In this document: in pieces, positions 30,766 through 41,154 of the stretch
Layout: the number at the start of each line of letters is the position of its first letter
Numbering within the stretch: position 1 is the first letter of the stretch
Origin: Hymenopus coronatus
Taxonomy: Eukaryota > Arthropoda > Insecta > Mantodea > Hymenopodidae
Assembly: GCA_030762935.1 (NCBI GenBank)
Contig: CM060883.1
Span: 48,228,501 to 48,292,500, forward strand
Length of the DNA stretch: 64,000 bases
Direction: 5' to 3'
Notes under the pieces: generated by a model
Database searches by the model: none
Told to the model about the DNA's origin: nothing
What the model saw: only the letters and a program-made list of their open reading frames with translations
Program-made: the position numbers and the translations under genes

Positions 30766-31563
30766 AAAATATACGTTCCATTCACATGACTTTCTCTACG
30801 CGTTATACAAAAAAGCTATTCTTACAAAAGACTCTTTCATCTAAATCATGCTAATCAAGCAATAGCAAAATGGTCTTACTACTCGATTCCTTTTAAGGGA
30901 AATATAGCTAAAGCGATAAGCATATGTTTTAAAGCTGGACGCTGTGTGAACAATTGAAGGTCGGTTCGCTTTGCAAGGCCAGCAGAAAACAAAAACGAGA
31001 TGATAGGAAAGGTAACCGAGTTTAAGAAAAGTTACGTAGTTCAAACTTGAAACCAATAACAAGGAACATCTTGGATACTATCAACTCTACAACAAAAATG
31101 CGTATGGCATACGTGTGTGTTTTAATGAGTGGTACATTTTTCTGTAGTACGTTTTGTATATTTCTTTCGGTTTACCAGTTATCCAAAATTCGGCTAATTT
31201 CATCCAGAATGAACAGATCTTCTAAAGCTATTCTCAGAAAATTCAATATATAAATGTTATTTCTGCTGTAAATATCTATATGATATGGTATTTTAAACAT
31301 CTTTGGAACAATTTTTGAGAAAAACAAAATCTTCAAAAAGTGTTCTAGTAAACAGTAGTTTGAGGTGGGAGATTTTCTTGAAAATATTCTTCTCGCATCC
31401 TTGTAAGATACTAAATTTGAATATTTAACGGTCCTTTTCAACCTTTTTCTAATTTTTGTTTGGACTCAGGAGACCTCAAAACATATTTCTCAGTATCGAA
31501 TTTTTTGGGTGGAATAAAATACATTCTCTATACACGATGTGCATTGTATGTGTAGAAAAAGTA
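30766..31563 (-). mobile_element. DR repeat, near full length, tandem member 1
   Basis: Minus-strand older copy from the 3' hairpin (GTTCCATTCACATGAC) to the 5' end (ATGTGTAGAAAAAGTA). The microsatellite is deleted. It joins head to tail with the next copy. Confidence 0.88.
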
Positions 31564-32275
31564 ATATGATGTATTCCATTAACATGAGTTTCTCTACAAA
31601 TAATTGTTATAAAGATTACAAGTGTATAAAAAAAACACACACACACACATTGCGCTAATCCAGATAAACGCACCAGGAATGGTTGTATTAGAAGGGAAAT
31701 ATGGGAATTTCCTAGGCTAAAGCAATAATCAAATCTTTTAGAAATCCGTTCGTTAGTGAAACAACTGAAATTCGGTTTTCGTTTTGCACGGCTAGGAGTA
31801 ATACAAAAGAGACGAAATAAAACTGATCTCCCGTTTAAGACAAGTTTAAGTATCTTAAAATGGAAATCAAAAACAATGAATTTCTCATAAACATTTAACT
31901 CTTAATATATATATATACATATATAACACATAAAATGTGTGTTTTAACGAGATCTACATTTCTTATGTAGTACGCTTTGGCCTATCTCTTACACTTTACC
32001 AGTTACACAAAATCCAAAATATATATTTTATTTACGATATAAATGTAATTAATATTCTTTATTTTAATCAAAATCGTTAGAGCCATTTTTGAGAAAAACA
32101 AATTTCCCAAAAAAGATTCTGTAAAGAGTAGTTTGGGTGGGAGTATTTTTTTTAAAACTTTCGCATTACATTCTTGGAAAAGAATACCAAATTTGCTTTT
32201 TTTTTATGTAGATTCAGAGATGAAATCTCGACATCGATTTTTTTGGGTAGAATACAATGCCTTCTCTACCTACTA
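31564..32275 (-). mobile_element. DR repeat, tandem member 2
   Basis: Same orientation; its 3' hairpin (GATGTATTCCATTAACATGA) starts at the base after the previous copy's 5' end. A (CA)n at 31636-31649 and an AT tract at 31905-31926 are local insertions. The 5' end is truncated within the hairpin. Confidence 0.85.
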
Positions 32276-32280
32276 TTACA

Positions 32281-32550
32281 TTATACTCCTTTGTTATTGG
32301 TTTCATTTTTAAGCTAACTTTTCTCAAACGGGAACCATGCAAAGGGAACCGAACCTAAATTGCTTCGCATACCGAACAGTTACTATTAACATAGTATTCT
32401 CCCTTATTTCCCTTCTACTTACTAGGAAGCAAGTATTTCTGCTAATGTTTATCTTGATTAGCATGACCTAGATAAAAAAGATATTTTGTAAGACAAGTTT
32501 GTATAGAACAGCTAAAGAATGTTACGTAAATGGAACATATTAGATGTATT
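32281..32550 (+). mobile_element. DR repeat, 3' part
   Basis: Plus-strand older 3' region from 'cctttgttattggtttca' to ACGTAAATGGAACATATTAG. Opposite orientation to the preceding copy. Confidence 0.8.
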
Positions 32551-32579
32551 TGACATAAGCTGCGCGCTTTAGCAAGATC

Positions 32580-33077
32580 TATATTACTTTCTCTACACGT
32601 ACTATGTACATTATGTGTAAAGAAGGTATTGCATTCCACCCAAAAATTCGACACCGAGATTTCACCGGAAACAATATTTTATGGTCCATTGAGTCAAAAC
32701 AAATTTAAAAAAAAGGGCCATATGTGTGTTGTGCCGCGCATATAACTCGTAAAGTAAAAGACGGTTAAATTCCAAAATTTGTATTTAAGTGCAGTATCTT
32801 CCAAGGATGCAACACGATTTACGGGAAATTCTCCCACACCCAGCTTCCATTTACATGGAACATTTTATCAAAATGTTAATTTTCTGAAAATTGATCCAAA
32901 GTTTTTATTAAGATGCCATATATTAAAGATATTTTCGTGAAAAATGAAATGTATATGAAATTTCTGGGTGTAGCCTCTGAAGGGATGACTTCTGTGTAAC
33001 TGGTAAACAGCAATAAATAGACTAACTTACTCTACAAAATTATTGGTCACGCTAAATCAAGCAATTTATTTCGTGTC

Positions 33078-33108
<31 letters not shown>

Positions 33109-33391
33109 GTTGACCGTTTCTGTGATAGTCCTTGTTCATTTCATTTTAATCTACTTAACCGTTCCTCAAGCGGAAAGTCAACTTTAGTTTTATCCCTCTT
33201 GTTTTACGCCCGGAGTACCTGTTTAGCCCAATATATTCCCTTATTTCCCTTCTAATTACAAAGTAGCAAATAGGACCATTTTTGCCAATGTTTATCTCGA
33301 TTAGCATGAAGTAGATAAAATAATCTTTTGCAGGGAAAGTTTGTATGTAAAACAGCCGGAGAAAGCCGTGTGGTTGGAATACTAAAATTTC
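32580..33391 (+). mobile_element. DR repeat, full length, older
   Basis: Clear 5' hairpin (CTCTACACGTACTATGTACA) with older interior. The microsatellite is only TGTGTGTTGTG, and a T-run at 33079-33104 replaces the 'tttcgtggag' area. The 3' end is worn (GTGTGGTTGGAATACTAAAAT). Confidence 0.9.
33079..33104. repeat. T26 homopolymer inside a DR
   Basis: Uninterrupted T-run at the same relative position as the T48 run at 19213-19260. Confidence 0.9.
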
Positions 33392-33395
33392 TTTT

Positions 33396-33620
33396 ATCTT
33401 TTTCCACTCCTGGTCATACAAAGAGCATGAGATTTCAATTCACATAGCGATCTACTGTTTAAACATGACTATCGCTTTATCCTATTGTATTCCTTGTATA
33501 CCTCCGGCGAAATTTGAATGGGTAGTGAAAGTTTATCTCAATTGACAAGAAGCACAAAGAATAGCGAGTATAGTTACTGGAGGAGTAGAGAAACTCATGT
33601 GAATGCAACACATCAGACTT
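33396..33620 (+). mobile_element. DR repeat, 3' part, tandem member 1
   Basis: Plus-strand 3' ~220 bases ending in GTAGAGAAACTCATGTGAAT and ACACATCAGACTTTT, immediately followed by the 5' end of the next copy. Confidence 0.82.
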
Positions 33621-34357
33621 TTATTTTCTCTACACGTACTACATGTATACTGTACAGAGAAAGTATTGCATTCCATCAAAAAATTAGATACATTTAACCG
33701 GAAATGCACGTTTAAGGTCCCCTGTATCCAAAAACAATTTTTAGAAAAAGGTTCGTGTGTGTGTTCATGTATCTGTGAACACGATAACTCAAAAACTAAA
33801 AGCCGGTAACATACCAAACAGGGTATTTAAGTTTAGTGTCTTCGATACTATTCGAAAATTTTGATTTCCTCAAAGGAGGCTCGTGTCGAAGTTGATTAAA
33901 GCAACACACACATTATATAGCAAATAAAATTTATATCTTGAATTTTCTGGGAAGAGCCTCTAAAGACTTCTTTATTCTGAATGCATTTTGGTGAATTTTG
34001 CGTAACTGGTAAACCGTAAGAGAAGACAAAAACCTACTTCACAAAAAATGTATATTTCTTAAAACGCACAATTTATATCATATACGTATTTCCCGTGGAA
34101 TTAACAATGTTTTAAATATTCCTTGTTACTTGATTCAGATGCAAAATACTTAATGGAACTAGCTTTTAAAAATTTTTAATATCGTTTTAACCTAGTGTAT
34201 TTTCTTATTTTCCTTCTACTTGCGAGAAAGCAAGTAAATAGGACAATATCTGCTAATTCTTATCACGATTATTAAAAATAGATAGAACAGGCTTTTTAAC
34301 AATAATTTGTTACAGCGATGTAGAAAAAGTCATGTGAATGGAACACACAAGACTTCT
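33621..34357 (+). mobile_element. DR repeat, full length with deletions, tandem member 2 (subfamily B)
   Basis: ATTTTCTCTACACGTAC opens the copy. It has GAACACGATAACTC, a disrupted internal palindrome and small deletions at 33845-33910. The 3' hairpin is ATGTGAATGGAACACACAAG. Confidence 0.9.
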
Positions 34358-34433
34358 TGAACTGTGAAGTTGTCATTTAATGTCACGTTAAGTAGACTGA
34401 TAAATAAATTAACAGTTTGTAGAGAACAGTTTT

Positions 34434-34967
34434 TTTACTTTCTCTATACGTGCTATGTACGTAGTGTATAGAGAAAGTATTGCACTCCACCAAAAAATTC
34501 GATACCGAGATTTCACCTGAAATATATGTTTTAGGGTCCCCTGTATCCAAAAAAAGCATTTCCAGAAAAGGGTCCGCTCGTGTGTGTGTATGAACACGAT
34601 AACTCAAAAACGAAAAGTCGGTAAAATACCAAACTTGGTATTTAAGTTTAGTATCTTCCAGGGATGCGACACGAAGATTTTGACAAAAATCCCCCCACTC
34701 CCAACTACCCTTTACATGGAACTTTTTTCGAAAATTTCGATTTTCTAAAAAATGGCTCTAACGATTTTGATTAAAATATTGTATATTAAAGAGATTTACC
34801 TGAGAAATAAAATTTATATCTTGAATTTTCTAGGAATAGCTTCTGAAGAGTAGTTTATTCTGGATAAATATTACGGAATTTTGAATAACTGATAAACCGT
34901 AAGAGATGGACAAAAACTTACTGCACAAAACATGTAGAGCACGTTAAAACACACAGTTTATGTTATA
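34434..34967 (+). mobile_element. DR repeat, 5' part, split by DD41D element (subfamily B)
   Basis: Typical 5' hairpin, short microsatellite (34581-34590), GAACACGATAACTC and the near-palindrome at 34626-34645. It is interrupted at TTTATGTTATA by a DNA transposon and resumes at 36450. Confidence 0.96.
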
Positions 34968-36449
34968 CAGGGTGTTTCAAAAATACGGGGCATAATTTCA
35001 GTTATGTATTTCCCACATGTAGACAATCAGATTAGTTCATTATAACATGTATCCAGAAATGCTTCATTTCCGAGTTATGGCCTTCACAACATTGAAATTC
35101 ACTGGAACGTTTTTCTTTCCATAGGTTGTTGTCATTACAGAAGATGTTCAAAATGTCCACCTCCTGCTTGAATACAGGCCTCACATCGATGTCTCATTGA
35201 CCTGCGAACACGATCCCAAACTCCAGGAGTATTGCGTATGTCCTCAACTTGCCACAATTCGATTCCGAAGGGATTCCAAATCCGGCACCGGAGACGAATA
35301 AACCAATGATTTTAAATGGCCCCACAAGTAGAAATCGAGAGGGTTCAGATCAGGTGAGCGTGGAGGCCAAGCAATTGGGCCACCTCTACCTATCCCTCGA
35401 TCAAGAAACCTTCAATCCAAGTACCGGCGAGCCGTAAGACGGAAGTGTGCAGGAGCGCCATTATGCAAGAAGTGAATGTGTTGTTGATTGACCAGTGGAG
35501 TGTCTTCGAAAACGTCAGGTATGGTGTTTTCCAGGAAGTTTGTGTACGCCTGCCCCGTAAGTCTGTTTACAAGTACATGGGGTCCAACTAATCGATCACC
35601 AATGATACCGGCCCACATGTTGAAGGAGAACCGCACCTGGTGATGAGATACAACAGTTGCACGTGGGTTTTCATGCGACCATACATGCTGATTGAGGAAA
35701 TTTGTTATGTCATCTCTTGTGAACTGTGCTTCCATCTGTAAATAATACGACGGCAGAAAAGTTCGGATTTACACCACACTGCTGCAAGAACCACTGACAG
35801 AACCTAACTCGTGCAGGGTAATCTGATGGTGACAGGGCCTGTACACGTTGCAAATGATAAGGATACAATTGATACTCGTTCAACAGTCTCCAGACAGTCG
35901 TATGAGGAACATTGACTTGCAACGCTAACCGTCGTGTGCTGATAGGAGTCCTGTCCAGTCTCCAGAATCTCCTCCTGCACTTCTGGAGTTGTAGATCTTG
36001 GTCGTCCCCTTCCCAAACCAGGAGAGGTGAATGTTCCATACTCGCACATACGGGAATGGAGACGTACAAATGTCTTCCGATCTGGACATTGTCGCTGTGG
36101 GTACCTCTCCTGGTACAAACGACGAGCCAGCGCAGCATTGCCGTCCGCCTTACCGTACATGAAGTGTATCTCTGCCAGCTCTTGATTTGAATACATGTCG
36201 CACAGTCTTAACGCCTAAAGAACACTGAACGTAACCTTCCTCAGAATGAACTATCAGAGCGCCCTCCTAATGTCTCCTTTGACGGCAAAGACCTGCGGAA
36301 AGAAAAACGTTCCAGTGAATTCCAATGTTGTGAAGGCCATAACTCGGAAATGAAGCATTTCCGGACACATGTTATAATGAACTATTTTGATTATCTTCAT
36401 GTGGGAAATACATACCTGAAAGTATGCCCCGTATTTTTGAAACATCCTG
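34968..36449 (-). mobile_element. DUF4817/DD41D-type DNA transposon with long inverted repeats
   Basis: 1482 bases with TA duplication (34966-34967 and 36450-36451). Terminal inverted repeats start CAGGGTGTTTCAAAAATACG (left) and CAGGATGTTTCAAAAATACG (right, inverted). High similarity continues for about 165 bases, far longer than in classical mariners. Removal restores the standard DR sequence GTTATATAAATG. It belongs to the IS630-Tc1-mariner superfamily; the rosa-like DD41D grouping is inferred from residue spacing. Confidence 0.95.
35135..36196 (-). pseudogene. DD41D-type transposase, frameshifted
   Basis: The ATG at 36194-36196 opens MYSNQELAEIHFMYGKADGN, the N-terminal helix-turn-helix of the DUF4817 type. 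After RYPQRQCPDRKTFVRLHSRM and the GRGRPRSTT linker, a frameshift near 35950 leads to VPHTTVWRLLNEYQLYP and a PSDYPARVRFCQWFLQQ helix. LFTD carries the first Asp; one extra G there shifts the frame into EAQFTRDD. NMWAGIIGDRLVGPHVL follows, then HNGAPAHF, where Asn replaces the second catalytic Asp. A TGA lies near 35410, then SPDLNPLDFYLWGHLK with the third Asp, 41 residues after the second. Another shift near 35275 reaches RCEACIQAGGGHFEHLL and the stop at 35135-35137. Length about 353 codons, normal. Dead through frameshifts, one stop and a lost catalytic residue. Confidence 0.92.
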
Positions 36450-36782
36450 TATAAATGTTTTTCGTGGATTTCGTCGTTTTTGAGACATTCCTTATTTTTG
36501 GTTTCTGCTATGAAAAACATATTTTTTTCATACATGAACTTGTCAACTCCGATCCATCTAAACAAAGGAACTTCATTGACATAGCATCTAGCTTTTGACT
36601 ATCACTTTAACCTATGGTAGTCGCTTATTTCGCTTCTACTTACAAGGAAGCAAGTGATAAAGACTATTTCTGCTATTTTTTTTTTCTGATTAGCATAAAG
36701 TAAATAGAATTATAAGCTTTTTAAGAATAATTTGTTGCGGGGATATAGAGAAAGTCATGTGAATGGTACACATCAGATTTTT
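36450..36782 (+). mobile_element. DR repeat, 3' part after DD41D element
   Basis: Completes 34434-34967, with terminal motif TAGAGAAAGT, hairpin ATGTGAATGGTACACATCAG and a T-run against which a non-LTR fragment abuts. Confidence 0.95.
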
Positions 36783-37310
36783 AATTAATTTATTGGCATT
36801 TATGTATTATCCAAATGCAATAACAATTAACAATTGAGTATAAATTTACAAAGAGCCTTACATGTGGTCTTGAAACATGTTTCAGTGCATTACACAGGAC
36901 ATTTAGATTTAAATGTTAATATTACATGGTTTAAAAATGCTATCACAGCAGTATATACATGAACATTTGAGTCGCAAGTAATTGAGCAGTGTTGCATGGA
37001 AGATGTATGCCTAAACTCACTATCTGATCCTGGAAATGTTGTATTGCTGTCCATAGTTTCTTGCATGCAAAGAATATGTGGTGAACTGGGTTGCTGAAGT
37101 TATATGCATGTAACACGTTAATCGCGGATCTCAATAAAGAATACAAGGTATGTGTAATACTTTTGTGGCACTGCCCTTTTCCAAAACGGTAAGGAGTAGA
37201 GAAAAGCCACACAGCTAGAATTTTAATTTGATGTAAACATATTCCTTGACCTTGCACGAGGCCCACGTTTGCCTGTTCCATGCCCTTACTTATATTAAGA
37301 TGCATAGGCG
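36783..37310 (-). pseudogene. Non-LTR retrotransposon 3' end, copy 2
   Basis: Inverted relative of 27097-27546. A 120-codon minus frame (36943-37305) contains HHIFFACKKLWTAIQHFQDQ and LGIHLPCNTAQLLATQMF, the C-terminal Cys-His region of I/Jockey-superfamily ORF2. The 3' UTR ends in the A-rich tail 'ataaattaattaaaaa', which sits directly on the T-run of a DR 3' end. 5'-truncated; the RT core is missing. Confidence 0.85.
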
Positions 37311-37372
37311 GAGCAGGGAGGAGTTAAGATAGGTTATATCTCCCCCTCCTTAATTAAAAAATCATGTAAATG

Positions 37373-37444
37373 ATCGTTTCGGTGAGGGAGATTTTCCTGA
37401 AAATCTTCGTATTGCATCCTTGTAACTTAAATAACCAAATTTTG
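37373..37444 (-). mobile_element. DR repeat, internal fragment
   Basis: 'ggtgagggagattttcctgaaaatcttcg' and the start of the palindrome region on the minus strand, directly before a plus-strand DR. Confidence 0.65.
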
Positions 37445-37455
37445 TTTTTATCGGA

Positions 37456-37639
37456 TTTTTACTTTCTCTATGCGTACTATGCACATAGTGTATAGAGAAG
37501 GTATTGTAATGCACCCAAAAAATTGACACAGAGATTTCACCGGAAATACATGTTTTGAGTCCCCTGAATAAAAAAAAAGCATTTTTAGAAAAATGCCCGT
37601 GTGTGTCTGTCCGTGTGTGTGTATGTGTGTATGTGTGTA

Positions 37640-37736
<97 letters not shown>

Positions 37737-38507
37737 GTATGTATGTATGTATGTATGTATGTATGTATGTATGTATGTATGTATGTATGTATGTATGTAT
37801 GTATGTATGTATGGGCAGCATAGATCAAAAACGAAAAGACCGTTAAATACGAAACTTGGTATTTAAGTTTGATATCTTCCAAGGAGGCGACACAAAGATT
37901 TTCAAGAAAATCCCCCACCCTAAGCTACCCTTTACATGGAACTTTTTTCAAAATGTTTTATTTTCTCTAAAATGGCTCTAACGATTTTGATTAAAATATC
38001 GTATACTATAGATATTTACCTGACAAATAAAATGTACAACTTGAATTTGCTGGGAATAACCTCTGAAGACTACTTTATTCTGGATGAATTTTACGGAATT
38101 CTGCATAACTACTACTAAACTGCAAGAGATGGACAAAAACAACACAAAAAATGTAGGGCACGTTAAAACAGACAATTTATGTTATGTACATTTTTTCGTG
38201 ATGTTGATCATTTTTGAGATATTCCTTCTTTCTGGTTTCAGCTTTAAAAAACTTATACTTTTCTGATACAGGAATTTGTCAACCCGTGTCCATACAACAA
38301 AGGAACTTCAGTCACATAGTAACCAAATTTTGACTATCACTTTAACCTAATTTCGCTTCTACTTACAAGGAAGCAAGTAATAACATTATTTCTGCTGATT
38401 TTTTTGTTTTTTCGATTAGCATGAAGCAAATAGAAGCATGGGATTTTTAACAATAATTTGTTGCAGAGATGTAGAGAAAGTCATGTGAATGGAACACATC
38501 AGATTTT
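37456..38507 (+). mobile_element. DR repeat, full length with expanded microsatellite (subfamily A)
   Basis: Complete plus-strand copy: 5' hairpin (core ACTATGCACATAGT), then a microsatellite of about 210 bases (37605-37813) instead of 10-40, GGGCAGCATAGATC and a slightly altered palindrome. The normal 3' hairpin is ATGTGAATGGAACACATCAG. Confidence 0.95.
37605..37813. repeat. (GT)n / (GTGTAT)n / (GTAT)n microsatellite in a DR
   Basis: Grades from GT-rich through about 15 GTGTAT hexamers (about 37650-37735) to about 19 GTAT tetramers (to 37813). Overlapping open frames on both strands result from the repeat. Confidence 0.97.
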
Positions 38508-38660
38508 CTGGGTTATGCTGTCCGCAGACACATACATAAACACACATGCTGCCTTTTTCTACAAAAATACCTATTTTTATTCAGCGGTCCTCAAAACATG
38601 TATTTCCGTTGGTATCTACTTACTATGTACATTTACATATGTGCCATGGAAAGTAAAAAA
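38508..38660 (-). mobile_element. DR repeat, 5' fragment, tandem member 1
   Basis: Minus-strand 5' part (GGGTTATGCTGTCC, CA microsatellite, 'aaaacatgtatttcc', worn hairpin, GGAAAGTA) joined head to tail with the copy that follows. Confidence 0.82.
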
Positions 38661-39346
38661 AAATCTTTTGTGCTCCATTCATTTAACTTTCTCTACAACT
38701 CTGTAAAAATTGTTAATAAAGCTTATTCTTCGAAGTACTTCATTCCAATCAAGATAAGCATTAGCAGAAACGGTCTTTTTACTTAATTCCTTATACGTAA
38801 AAGGAAAATAGGGAATACACTAGGCTAAACCGACAGTCAAATGTTTTAAAATGTGGTTGCTATCGAATTGAAATCCCGTTTCTTTGTGAGGCTAGGTGTC
38901 GACAAGTTCTCGTATAAGAAGCGTGCAAGTATTTAAAAAGCTGAAACTAATAAAGCATATCTCGAAAACTGCCAACTCCACGAAAAAAAATGCATGTGAC
39001 TTATATTGTATGTTTTAATAAGATCTACATTTTTTGTGCAGTAAGTTTTCATCTATCTCTTACAGTTTACCATTTATGGAAAACTCATTCAGAATAATAA
39101 GGTATTTAGAGGCTATTCCCCGAAAATTCAAGAATTTTGTCATGTAAGTATCTTAACTCTTAAATTTTCAATCAAAATTGCTAAGAGCCATTTTTTGAGA
39201 AAATCATTTTTTTTTTTAATTTTGTCCATATAAAGGGTAGTTAGGAGGGGAGACTTTCTTGAAAATCTACGTGTCTCATTTTTGAAAGATAATGAACTTA
39301 AATATCAAGTTTGGTATTGATCGGATTTTTGTTTTTGAGCTATGCT

Positions 39347-39386
<40 letters not shown>

Positions 39387-39523
39387 ACATTTTTCTAAAA
39401 AAATATTTTGGGTTCGGGGGGCCCTAATACACATATTTCCTATGAAATCTCGGTATCGAACTTTTGGGTGCAATACAATACCTTCTCTATACACTATATA
39501 CATAGCAGGTGTAGAGAAAGTAA
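38661..39523 (-). mobile_element. DR repeat, full length, tandem member 2 (subfamily A)
   Basis: Minus-strand copy from the 3' hairpin (AATCTTTTGTGCTCCATTC) to AGGTGTAGAGAAAGTAA. Diagnostic TTTTTGAGCTATGCTG; (CA)n at 39351-39388. Confidence 0.93.
39351..39388. repeat. (CA)n microsatellite in a DR
   Basis: About 17 CA units with one 'cata' interruption, at the standard DR position. Confidence 0.9.
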
Positions 39524-39571
39524 TATATTATTAAACTGTTGCTTTGTTTTGCTAACATCAAAATAACTATT

Positions 39572-39711
39572 TTTTTACTTTCTCTGTACTACTATGTACA
39601 TAGTGTATAGAGAAGGTATTTCAATTCACCCAAAAATTCGATACCGAGATTTCACCGGAAATAGACGTTTAGGGTCCACTGTATCCAAAAAAAAGTAATT
39701 TCAGAAAAAGC

Positions 39712-39747
<36 letters not shown>

Positions 39748-40460
39748 GTGAACACGATAACTCAAAAACGAAAAGTTGGTAAAATACCAAACTTGGTATT
39801 TAAGTTTAGTATCTTCCAGGGATGCGACACGAAGATTTTGAGAAAAATCCCCCCAACCCCAACTACCCTTTACATGGAACTTTTTTCGAAAATTTTGCTT
39901 TTCTCAAAAATGGCTCTAACGATTTTGATTAAAATTTCGTATATTAAAGATACTTAACCCGAAAAATAAAACGTATATCCTGAATTTTCTGGGAATAGCC
40001 TCTGAAGAGTAGTTTATTCTGGATGAATTTTACTAAATTTTGAATAGCTGCTAAACCGGAAGAGAGACAAAAACTTACTACACAAAAAATGTAGAGCACA
40101 TTAAAACACACAATTTATGTTTTATACATTTTTTTCGTGGAGTTCGTCGTTTTTGTGGCATTCCTTATTTTTGGTTTCTGCTATGAAAAATGTATACTTT
40201 TCTCATACAGGAACTTGTCAACTCCTATCCATATAAACAAAGGAACTTCAATGACATAGCAACCAGCTTTTGACTATCACTTTAACCTAAGGTTGTCCCT
40301 TATTTCGCTTCTACTTACAAGGAAGCGAGTAATTAGACTATTTCTGCTATTTTTTTTTTTTTCTGATTAGCATAAAGTAAATAGAAGTATAAACTTTTTA
40401 AGAATTATTTGTTGCAGGGATATGGAGAAAGTCATGTGAATGGTACACATCAGATTTTTT
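39572..40460 (+). mobile_element. DR repeat, best full-length example (subfamily B)
   Basis: Used as the reference copy. 5' TTTTTTACTTTCTCTG; hairpin around core ACTATGTACATAGT (39589-39606); CCGAGATTTCACCGG block; (GT)n 39715-39744; GAACACGATAACTC; near-palindrome AAATACCAAACTTGGTATTT at 39782-39801; TTTTGAGAAAAATCCCCC; an A/T-rich 500-base interior; inverted terminal motif GGAGAAAGT; hairpin ATGTGAATGGTACACATCAG; T-run. No long ORF covers it, so it is non-autonomous. Confidence 0.96.
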
Positions 40461-40932
40461 TCTATCCTATTTACTTAAACCAAATGAGCATCTATTCGAT
40501 CACAGAGTAAATGAATTTATCTTGTGGTGGACTATAGATATTCCAAAATATTTTCCACTAACACTAGAAGAATAAAAAGAAGCAGATAGGTCGAAATACA
40601 AATATGGTTTACATTTAGCAGTAAATATCTTCTGAATAAGAATTAAGCTATGAAATAATAGGAGATAACGCTTATTCAAACTGGATAATCAAGAGACATA
40701 ATACTTTTAAAAGACACGTTTCTCAAAAGTTATATTTAGTGTGTTTCCATATGATAATCTGTAAATCACGTCAGGATACTCATTTGTGAAAAAAGGCTAG
40801 AGATGCCAAAAATTTGTAAATATATTCATAATAAATAAATAAATGCATATATGTATGTTATATTAAACACTGTATACTTTTCTTTAGCTCTATGGGTTTC
40901 TATGGCTTTATGATTTTTTTAAACGAAATCCG
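40461..40932. other. AT-rich unassigned DNA; start of DR-free zone
   Basis: No recognisable gene or repeat. A short (ATAA)n lies near 40829-40848. Confidence 0.45.
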
Positions 40933-41100
40933 AGATGCTCATATGAGCTCGGGGTACATGCGGCTTAAAGTTTCTCTATATTTTTCTCTAAAGGAGAACC
41001 CCGAAAAAAACCTTATCGGGATAAATATCCCTAACCGAGACTCGAAATCGGGACCTCTTGAATGTGAGGTAGACAAACTACCCCACACTTTAGAGGTGGG
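40933..41100 (-). mobile_element. tRNA-derived SINE family E, copy 1
   Basis: Shares GGAGAACCCCGAAAAAAACC and 'gacctcttgaatgtgaggtagac' with the copies at 44122, 51617 and 57145. The B box is worn (minus strand CGATTTCGAGTCTCGG). Confidence 0.8.
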
Positions 41101-41154
41101 CTATGATCTTTTGAAGTATATCAAATAGGGATTTATAACACGTACTTTTACAAG

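Noticed and set aside
35249..35437. 62-codon plus frame inside the DD41D element
   Set aside because: Shadow of the minus-strand transposase.
37448..37918. 156-codon minus frame and several plus frames
   Set aside because: They run through the DR microsatellite; the flanking residues are just translated DR.
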